Assembly: GCF_002159265.1 (NCBI RefSeq)
Contig: NZ_NFHG01000004.1
Span: forward strand, 1 to 64,000
Length of the DNA: 64,000 bases
Direction of reading: 5' to 3'
Source: Flavonifractor sp. An82
GTDB lineage: Bacteria; Bacillota; Clostridia; Oscillospirales; Oscillospiraceae
The position numbers were made by a program, and so were the translations under genes. This document shows, piece by piece, positions 42,121-49,253 of the stretch. The notes beneath the pieces were generated by a model. That model was not told where the DNA came from, did no database searches, and saw only the letters and a list, made by a program, of their open reading frames with translations. The first letter of the stretch is position 1. The number at the start of each line of letters is the position of its first letter.

Positions 42121-43320
42121 TTAGTTTGATTTTTGGAGATAAAGCTCTGACAATGGGATTTGATTTTGGTCCAATAGGAATATCCGAAGGCTATCCCACC
42201 CGCGCCTCAGATTGCCCGGGAGGACATATGTGTGGGTGCCTGACTGCAGCTCCACTTGTTGGAGCAGGGCCTGTTCCATTCTATTTCCGGTATAGGACGC
42301 CGCGATCAGGCAGACTGTTTGGCTGGAATTGGTTTCCACGGTTACGTGTAAGGTATCATCGACAACAGATACATCTGTAGTGCGGGCTGCGGGCTCGCCT
42401 GTCAGACTTCCCGGCACCACAAGGACGGGCACCTGAGTATAGGATCCTGCCTGGAAGAAGTCACTGCTGTCATAGGAGAGATCCAGTGTTCCAAACAGAG
42501 GGATTTCCCGCTCGGTGTGGACAGATACGGTGAAAAGTTCACCGTTCACCACTTCTGTTTGGCTGCTGTACCAGGAGACGATTCCAGTCTCGACATTGTA
42601 GGAGAAGTTTCCGACTTCCGGCAGACTGTTATCCGGCTGCACATCGGTGACGACGTAGCCCTCCGGCAGCTTCAGTTGGAAGCGGAAGGCTGCAATACCG
42701 GGGCAATTTGCGCCGGATACAGTGAAGAATGCGTTTCCATCAGCGTCTACCCGGCAGTCGGAGACGGTGACCTGATAGGGTTCCGATGCCGTCAAGGAGG
42801 AAAGGGGCAGACCACTGGTGGGCTCCAGGCTGCTGTTGAGCAGCTGGGCAAGAGCGGAGAGATCCTTCACGTCCAGCGTCCGGTCGAACCAGACGTCGGC
42901 AGCCTGCTCCTGAGCGGCGTCCATCTCCTCCTGTCGGTTGAACCACCGGGCGAAGTAGACGATGTCCTTCATGTTGACGGCCCTGTCATAATAGATGTCG
43001 CCCACTGCCCGGTCCAGAATGGATACTCTGCCCTCCTGGACGGTGAAGCCTACCTCTTCCTGGTTGCTGTTGCAGATATCTGAGGGAGCGAAGGAGAGAG
43101 ACACAGGCACATCCTGAGCTTCTTCCGCCGTCTGCCAGGTGATGGTGAAGGCCAGGCCGGTGTCCCCAGTATCCTGGGCACTATACCAGGTGAGGCGGAA
43201 GGGCTCGCCCGGCGCCAGGGTATCCAGGTTGGAGGTCAGAGTACCGCCGGACAGGCAATCTCCCGCCGTGACGGACAGAGGGGTAAGGGCGGTATCGTCG
43301 TAAGTTACCTCCTGGGTCCA
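42121..43320 (-). CDS. 5'-truncated surface protein with cohesin-like and dockerin-like modules
   Basis: Coding on the minus strand from about 43320 leftward (400 codons). The part upstream of 43320 is antisense to the next gene and not genuine. Modules: the end of a cohesin-like beta domain (VTYDDTALTPLSVTAGD), two dockerin-type helices (GDIYYDRAVNMKDIVYFARW and ADVWFDRTLDVKDLSALAQL, Asp-rich calcium-loop pattern), a second cohesin-like domain, and a C-terminal beta module ending with LRIFLLDQNQIPL. No signal peptide or start remains. Either a broken gene or a chimeric join; the modules suggest an extracellular protein-binding or glycan-degrading role in its intact form. Confidence 0.7.
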   Translation of the reverse strand, partial: WTQEVTYDDTALTPLSVTAGDCLSGGTLTSNLDTLAPGEPFRLTWYSAQDTGDTGLAFTITWQTAEEAQDVPVSLSFAPSDICNSNQEEVGFTVQEGRVSILDRAVGDIYYDRAVNMKDIVYFARWFNRQEEMDAAQEQAADVWFDRTLDVKDLSALAQLLNSSLEPTSGLPLSSLTASEPYQVTVSDCRVDADGNAFFTVSGANCPGIAAFRFQLKLPEGYVVTDVQPDNSLPEVGNFSYNVETGIVSWYSSQTEVVNGELFTVSVHTEREIPLFGTLDLSYDSSDFFQAGSYTQVPVLVVPGSLTGEPAARTTDVSVVDDTLHVTVETNSSQTVCLIAASYTGNRMEQALLQQVELQSGTHTYVLPGNLRRGWDSLRIFLLDQNQIPLSELYLQKSN

Positions 43321-43324
43321 TGAT

Positions 43325-44548
43325 GTGGACAGCCGGGGGCCGCTGTACCTGCGCTGCGATGCCGGGAATCCGGGAGAGCTGTATGACAGCATCGAGTTCC
43401 AGAGTGCCGTAGGAGTGGCCGAGGGCTATTGGGGCATTGTGGACTGTACGGATAACAATGTGATCGACAACCTGTGCCTGATGTACCGCAGCACTATAGG
43501 CGTTGATCTGAGCCGGGGAACCGGCAATCGGGTGCGGAACTGCGAGATCGGCTGGATCGGCGGCGGGTCCCATATCCTGAATTACAGCACCGGAGAGGAC
43601 CGCTTTGTGCCGGTCTCCGGGGAGTGCGTCCGCATGGAGGGGAGCAATACAGCTACCGTGAATTGCTATGTCCACGATGCCTTTGACGGTGGTATCACCA
43701 TAGAATTCGACGAAGAGTTTCTCTGGCCTGACTACCTGTTTCTGGGCATGACTATGACCGGCAATCTGATCGAGAATTGTATGGCCGGGGTGCTGATCGG
43801 CGACCACAACCAGGACTGGGATAATACCCGGGAGACCTTTGGAGACGTGACGATCACGGACAACCTGATCTTTGACAGCGGCTACGGCTGGAGCGGAGAG
43901 GACGGCTACGACTGCACCTGGATGGGCGTCACCGACAGCGGGAACGCCATCACCCTGTGGGACGGCCCCACCTACAACAGCGGCATCACAGTGGAGAACA
44001 ACGTCCTTTACCGGACCAGACACGCGCTGGTGATGATGGGGACCGACGAGGCGAACAGCCCGGCCTTTTCCGGCAACACGTACGGCCAGAACAACAACGG
44101 CATCTGGGTCTATTGCAGGGTATTTCTGGAAAACTACAGCGTGATGGCTCCGCTCTACGCCGTTACCAGTGAGCGGATGGACTATGTCTGCACCCAGCTG
44201 CTGGGGGACGAGGAGGCGCGGGTGCTGGCGCCCTCCGTCTGTCCCCGGGCGGAATTTGCCGTGGAGGGTGACCGGCTGACAGGAAGGATAAGCTTTGAGC
44301 TGTCCGGCCTCTCGGGTGATTTCCTGCTGGCCGCCGCACTGATGGAAGCGGACAGCGGGCGGATGCTGGATGTGTTTTCCTGGGAACGAGTTGGCGGAGG
44401 ACGGGAGCTGGTGTCCTTTTCCTGCACGCTGCCGGAAGGACACGAACTGGAACTGCGTACCTTTGTACTGCGCAAGGACGGAACACTGCTCCCGGCCCAG
44501 GAGCGACTGCGTTATGCGGTGGAAGAAGGCACGGCAGTTCCCAAATAA
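43325..44548 (+). CDS. 5'-truncated right-handed parallel beta-helix surface protein
   Basis: 407 codons from a GTG without RBS at 43325. Asn/Asp/Gly-rich coils (NNVIDNLCLMYRSTIGVDLS, VTITDNLIFDSGYGW, ITVENNVLYRTRHALVMMGT) form a pectin-lyase-like beta-helix (to ~residue 275). A C-terminal beta module follows, with LLAAALMEADSGRMLDVFSW and LELRTFVLRKDG, related to the ends of neighbouring proteins. The signal peptide and first coils are missing: the frame begins head to head with the truncated gene on the other strand. Possible polysaccharide lyase/epimerase or adhesin; no catalytic residues assigned. Confidence 0.72.
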   Translation: MDSRGPLYLRCDAGNPGELYDSIEFQSAVGVAEGYWGIVDCTDNNVIDNLCLMYRSTIGVDLSRGTGNRVRNCEIGWIGGGSHILNYSTGEDRFVPVSGECVRMEGSNTATVNCYVHDAFDGGITIEFDEEFLWPDYLFLGMTMTGNLIENCMAGVLIGDHNQDWDNTRETFGDVTITDNLIFDSGYGWSGEDGYDCTWMGVTDSGNAITLWDGPTYNSGITVENNVLYRTRHALVMMGTDEANSPAFSGNTYGQNNNGIWVYCRVFLENYSVMAPLYAVTSERMDYVCTQLLGDEEARVLAPSVCPRAEFAVEGDRLTGRISFELSGLSGDFLLAAALMEADSGRMLDVFSWERVGGGRELVSFSCTLPEGHELELRTFVLRKDGTLLPAQERLRYAVEEGTAVPK

Positions 44549-44655
44549 ATCGATAAACGCGCAGAATTTTATATTTTGTAGATTCCGGCGCAGCACGCAA
44601 CACAGCTCATCGTAGTACCGTTCCGCAGCGGAGATATCTCCGTATGGTTTAGGGT

Positions 44656-44702
44656 AAAAAGATGTGCCGCAAAAACATTTGTTTTTGCGGCACATCTTTT
44701 TT
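44656..44702. terminator. Bidirectional terminator between convergent surface genes
   Basis: A 21-bp perfect stem (44656-44676 with 44682-44702), A-rich on the left and T-rich on the right, serving both the + strand beta-helix gene and the - strand repeat gene. Confidence 0.95.
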
Positions 44703-44781
44703 GCTTGGCCTGAGTGTTTCTTATCTTGGGGATCACAACCCCTGGGTAACGGACTTGTAAATTAGGAGCTGCGGTGAGGTT

Positions 44782-47700
44782 TTAGGGCATTTGATCAAAA
44801 GAGACTTCTTGCATTTCCGGCGCCCATTTCTGATCCACCAGGAAAAGCTTCATGGAGACTGCCTGATCGTACGCATCAAAGCGCAGACTGGTGGTACACA
44901 CGCCGGCACTGTTGAAGGTTACCGGCACCTGTACAACGTCCAACAGGGCGCCGTCGGTCCCATAGAGCGCGCCCAGCAGGCTGTGGGTCGTTTCTCCGGA
45001 CTGCTGACCCACCAGGGAAACCCGCACAGGCTCGCCTGCTTTTGCGTCAGCCAGGACGGCGGCTTCTGTGCTGCCTGAGGTGGTATATACTGCGGCAGCC
45101 CCCGGCGTGGAAGTCTGGGGCCCATCCAGAGGCTCAACCTTCTCAATGGCGAAACCAAATGTATTGGAGGCATAATTGAATGCGTCCATTTTCACCGTCA
45201 AGGTATTGCCATTCACTGTAATGGTCGTTCCTGCTACGGAACTATATACATAGGAGGTGTTATTGATCGTCAAATCCATATCCGTACGGTCGGAGAAGGT
45301 CACCCGCAGGCCGGTGGCGCCGGGATAAGTGTAGGTATAGGTCAGTGGTTGGGACAGGCTTTGCAGGCCGTGCTCGCTCTGCAGTACATAATCCTGGCAG
45401 CCGTCGTTCCACAGGATGGGTGTGAAGTCAACCGCATTGGAGCCCACGGGGGGGACGGTATATGTTGTGGCCTGACTGATGGAAGTGACAACGGTCCCGT
45501 CGTTTTTGATATAGTGATGATTGGTATCCACTATGTCGCTGATGTCAGTGGAGTAATAACGCAGGTGATAGGTATCTCCCGCATTCAGGCCGGAGAAAGA
45601 GTAGGTACTGTACCAGCGTCCCTGCTCGTCCTGCTGGCCGATGTTGGGACCAATTCTGACTTCAATGGCTGTGGGATCCCAATCCAGGGTGGAGATGCCA
45701 TTGGAATTGGAGTAATACAGCACCAGGGTCATGGGCTGGTCCAGCCCCTCGGGACAGTAGATCCTGCCGGTGGCAAAGGGCTGAGCAGTCAGCGGAGTAA
45801 TCACATGTGTCTGGGGATCGTCCAGCGAGAAGGTGCCGGCCTGAGCCGGGTCGGTACTCAGACTTCCATCGGCGCACAAATAAACGTCCGGGCCGGAAAG
45901 GATCCCCTCTATATTTCCATAAATGTGATAATAGATTTGATAACTTGCTGCCGTTTCGCTTTGTGGAACAGAAATGGAAAACGCGGCGCTGTCCTCGCTG
46001 GAATGAAGGTACGCAGAGGTGCTGTAGGAATAGGTGCTGGACCCCCTGTCCACCAATACCTGGATGCGCACATCAAAACTGTCGGTAAACTCATCCGGGC
46101 GGTATACTGTGCCGGTGATTACGCTTCTGGCTGTGAACAGGGTAAAATCCAGACCGCTGGTATCGCCGCTGACGGATGGAGTTGTCAGGACTTGTTCCCC
46201 CCAGTAGATATTGCTGGACACCTCCGAAGGAAGGGAGTATACCGACTCCAGGGTAAGCTCATACTGAGCCGCCGCGTTTTTGGGGACTGTGACAGAATAG
46301 CTGCCGCCAGTATTCCCTACTGTGCCGCTGCCGTAGTAATAGCCATTGCCGCTGGCGCTTTCGGCTTCGACACGTATATCCACTGTCCCGCCATGGATAT
46401 AGCCGTCTTCAGGCAGGCTGATATTGCCGGACAGGAGCCAGCCGGTCTCCACGTACAGCTGCAGCCCGGTCAGATCTTCCTCTGTCAAAAGAATAGGGGT
46501 AGCTTGGTCCTCCTGGGTAGCAGCCCCGGGGGAACTGCTATAGTAGTAGTTCTGATCTCTGATGATACTGGTCTGAGTATTGCTGTCAATACAAGTGTAA
46601 AGAATAAAGCGTCCGGTAAGATTGGAAGGCACAGTGACGGACCAATTTCCCTGGGCATCCGGAGTGATTCGGAACACTTCCGACTCGGTACCGGATCTCA
46701 GGTACATCCTTAGATTTTCTTCCGGATCCCATACCACCGGACTGCCGTCAACAGACACAAAACTGCCGCTGATGATTTTGGCCTTGGGAATGGTAAAGTC
46801 GATGGTTGCGCCACTCTCTCCCAGTGTGACAGGAACAGCATCCGCACGGTCACTGGTCAGGCCGGTTCCTGTATAATAATAGTCTCGATTCAGCACAGCC
46901 CCTTCGCCTTCATGAAGGTAGATAGATAGATAATATGACTGGCTTGAGGCTTCTTCTGGCAGGGAAATTTTGTAAGAAGAGGAATTGCCGGTAAATTCAA
47001 AATATTCGGAGTAGTGCGATGCACCATCCACAGACTCCAGCAGGATAGACCCGGAGTAGCTGCCGGCTGACAGTCCTTCAGCCAGAGAAATGGTGCCCGA
47101 CACAAATACGCCCTGGGACAGCGGGATTTCCAGATTCAAGTCCGTGCCGAGAGTTTCAGACAAATCTGCATATTGGGTGGAAAAGCTGCTCAGATCAGAC
47201 TGAAGATAGAGCTCGGAGGTGTTCAAAATATTTGTTGTATCTGTCTCTACCCGAACAGACATATGCCTGAGGACAATACTCTTTGGCAGCGAGAGGGTAA
47301 AAGATGTGCTGATTTCCCCGGCGGGAATTGCTACATTCGCAGATGCATTGGAATCACTGCCATTCAGGTCACCGTAGGCATACAGAGAGATGAGGGCAAT
47401 CCCCTCCCGGCAGATTTCCGGCACAGTGATGGTGCCTGAGATGGTCACCGTTTCCTGAAAGGCCAGATCGGCCTGGGACAGCTCGCCACGAGAGAAGACT
47501 TTGGAGGCCCTTTGGAAGAAACCCTCTGTGGGGCTGGACAGCTCTGCATAGACCTCTGTGCTGTCGGATATTGGAGCATTCAGGGAATAGGAAAGACTGC
47601 TGTGCCCGCTGGGCAGATAATAGGTGGCATATACGGTATCGTTGTAATCCTCTGTCAAACCCAGGGTAATTACCAGTCCATCTTGGGGTGCAACGTATCC

Positions 47701-49251
47701 GGCGGGCAGAGAGAGGGTGCCTTTAATAGTGGGAACTTCCGCAGGGAAGGTCAGATCTGCCTGAACTGCCCCGGACAAGAGATAGCTGCCGCCGGAGATA
47801 TGGGTGGACTCATTGATTTGGTTTCCGGTTCCGTTGGCGGCCTTGTATGCAGTCAGATGGAAAGAGTTCCCTTGCTGACTCTGTGGAATATAAATGATAT
47901 AGGAAACGGATGTGCTGCCGGAAGCAAATACCGCCCGTCCGGCATAGGCTTCTCCGTCATTAAATTCCGCCAGAACATAGGCGGCCTGATCAGGAAGCGG
48001 ATCTCCGCTCCGGCTCAGAGTACCGGAAACCGTATAGCAGGCTGGTTCAGCAAGGGTGATGTTATTCTGGATTCCGGTAAAGACTTTGGCTTTGGAGAAT
48101 TGGGTGGTGATGCCGTCTTCTGCAGCATAACGGGAACCGGCGGCAGGGAAGTTGTACAGATTACAGCCGGTCACATCACTGTAGGCAACCCGGAAAGTGC
48201 TTCCCTCTTCCGCCCAAAGCTCTGCAGAGAGGCTATCCTCACCGGCCGCGACATAGTAGATAGCGCTGTCGTCAGGATATCCCTCTTCATTTACCAGAGA
48301 GATGGCATATTCCCGATCCGCAGCAAGAGGTTCGGGGAGCCTAACCGTCACTTCCACCGGGACCATCTCCACCTCCGGCTGGCCGCCCGACCCGCCGGAG
48401 GAACCACCCAGACTGGAGCAGTCCACCTGCAACCCGCTCACAGAATCGTCCATGGTGCCGACCGGCATCCGCTGCCTGTGGTCTGTTGTGACAGCTCCAT
48501 AAATGTCATAGACGCCATAAGCGCCTGTGTCCGAATTTCTGAACTGGATAAAATACTGCCCCTCGCCTACGCCGATGGAAAAGTCGGCTGAAGTGGCGCC
48601 TGCCTTAAGGGTGGCAACACTGGAATAGCTGGCAGTGCTGTCGCCATAACAGTTGATCCGAAAGGAGATATCTTCTGACGGAGCGCTGTCAAAGGTCATG
48701 ATACCGCTGATAGAGCGGGGTGCGGCGGGCAGCGCCAAATTGACAGAGGTGGTTCCCGTGCCCACACTCAGAGCCGTTGCAGCATAAGGGTTGCTCACTG
48801 GTGTACCATCAGCGTTGAAATAACAGTCGCCCCCCAATGTGCTTCCGGAACTGATATCGGAATAGGCCTGCAGCACATATAAGCCGGATGCCACGTTTTC
48901 AAAAATAAAATTGCCGGAGTTTTGTCCCTGTGAAAAGACAACTCGGGTACTTTCCATCACAACCGGCTCAGCAATTACTCTCCCGTTGGGATCCAGAACA
49001 GGCGGCGTACACAGGTAGACATACAAATAGCTGTCCGATAGTGCAGTGCTGTCGCCGGGCAGGGATACCGTGCCGCTGACCGTACTGCTTCCCTGGCTGA
49101 GGGACTCCCGCCCCACATTTGCCGGGGCCGCTTCCCGCTGGACAATGAATTCTTTCTGACCTGCCAGGAAAGGTTCCTCCACAGCAGCCTGAAGCTGCTG
49201 TTCGTCTTCTTCCGGTTCCTGGATGCTGCCCAGAGCGGTACCAGGCAGCAT
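44782..49251 (-). CDS. Very large tandem beta-sandwich surface protein, 5' end missing
   Basis: 1489 codons. About ten tandem ~110-120-residue units each begin with a strand like VSGTVSLPGD, TVSGTLSRSGDPLP, ISGTITVPE or VSGTISLAEG, resembling carboxypeptidase-regulatory/SpaA-type beta-sandwiches. A C-terminal module contains LLGALYGTDGALLDVVQVPV and MKLFLVDQKWAPEM. The first residues GMLPGTALGSIQEPEEDEQQ look like the end of a signal peptide, so only the extreme N-terminus (and promoter/RBS) seems lost at the junction near 49244. No RBS precedes the ATG at 49251. Probably a cell-surface fibre or adhesin when intact. Confidence 0.78.
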   Translation of the reverse strand: MLPGTALGSIQEPEEDEQQLQAAVEEPFLAGQKEFIVQREAAPANVGRESLSQGSSTVSGTVSLPGDSTALSDSYLYVYLCTPPVLDPNGRVIAEPVVMESTRVVFSQGQNSGNFIFENVASGLYVLQAYSDISSGSTLGGDCYFNADGTPVSNPYAATALSVGTGTTSVNLALPAAPRSISGIMTFDSAPSEDISFRINCYGDSTASYSSVATLKAGATSADFSIGVGEGQYFIQFRNSDTGAYGVYDIYGAVTTDHRQRMPVGTMDDSVSGLQVDCSSLGGSSGGSGGQPEVEMVPVEVTVRLPEPLAADREYAISLVNEEGYPDDSAIYYVAAGEDSLSAELWAEEGSTFRVAYSDVTGCNLYNFPAAGSRYAAEDGITTQFSKAKVFTGIQNNITLAEPACYTVSGTLSRSGDPLPDQAAYVLAEFNDGEAYAGRAVFASGSTSVSYIIYIPQSQQGNSFHLTAYKAANGTGNQINESTHISGGSYLLSGAVQADLTFPAEVPTIKGTLSLPAGYVAPQDGLVITLGLTEDYNDTVYATYYLPSGHSSLSYSLNAPISDSTEVYAELSSPTEGFFQRASKVFSRGELSQADLAFQETVTISGTITVPEICREGIALISLYAYGDLNGSDSNASANVAIPAGEISTSFTLSLPKSIVLRHMSVRVETDTTNILNTSELYLQSDLSSFSTQYADLSETLGTDLNLEIPLSQGVFVSGTISLAEGLSAGSYSGSILLESVDGASHYSEYFEFTGNSSSYKISLPEEASSQSYYLSIYLHEGEGAVLNRDYYYTGTGLTSDRADAVPVTLGESGATIDFTIPKAKIISGSFVSVDGSPVVWDPEENLRMYLRSGTESEVFRITPDAQGNWSVTVPSNLTGRFILYTCIDSNTQTSIIRDQNYYYSSSPGAATQEDQATPILLTEEDLTGLQLYVETGWLLSGNISLPEDGYIHGGTVDIRVEAESASGNGYYYGSGTVGNTGGSYSVTVPKNAAAQYELTLESVYSLPSEVSSNIYWGEQVLTTPSVSGDTSGLDFTLFTARSVITGTVYRPDEFTDSFDVRIQVLVDRGSSTYSYSTSAYLHSSEDSAAFSISVPQSETAASYQIYYHIYGNIEGILSGPDVYLCADGSLSTDPAQAGTFSLDDPQTHVITPLTAQPFATGRIYCPEGLDQPMTLVLYYSNSNGISTLDWDPTAIEVRIGPNIGQQDEQGRWYSTYSFSGLNAGDTYHLRYYSTDISDIVDTNHHYIKNDGTVVTSISQATTYTVPPVGSNAVDFTPILWNDGCQDYVLQSEHGLQSLSQPLTYTYTYPGATGLRVTFSDRTDMDLTINNTSYVYSSVAGTTITVNGNTLTVKMDAFNYASNTFGFAIEKVEPLDGPQTSTPGAAAVYTTSGSTEAAVLADAKAGEPVRVSLVGQQSGETTHSLLGALYGTDGALLDVVQVPVTFNSAGVCTTSLRFDAYDQAVSMKLFLVDQKWAPEMQEVSFDQMP

Positions 49252-49253
49252 CC
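49221..49253. repeat. 10-bp inverted repeat at the head-to-head gene junction
   Basis: GGATGCTGCC (49221-49230) and GGCAGCATCC (49244-49253), perfect, 13-nt spacer, exactly where the truncated genes on both strands meet. Confidence 0.85.

Noticed and set aside
43321-43392. Extension of the minus-strand cohesin/dockerin frame to an ATG at 43392
   Set aside because: These 24 codons are antisense to the beta-helix gene and do not resemble a secretion signal; the genuine sequence ends at the junction.
45349-48591. Plus-strand open frames inside the 1489-aa minus gene
   Set aside because: They run antisense through regular beta-sandwich repeats and have no start signals or recognisable domains.
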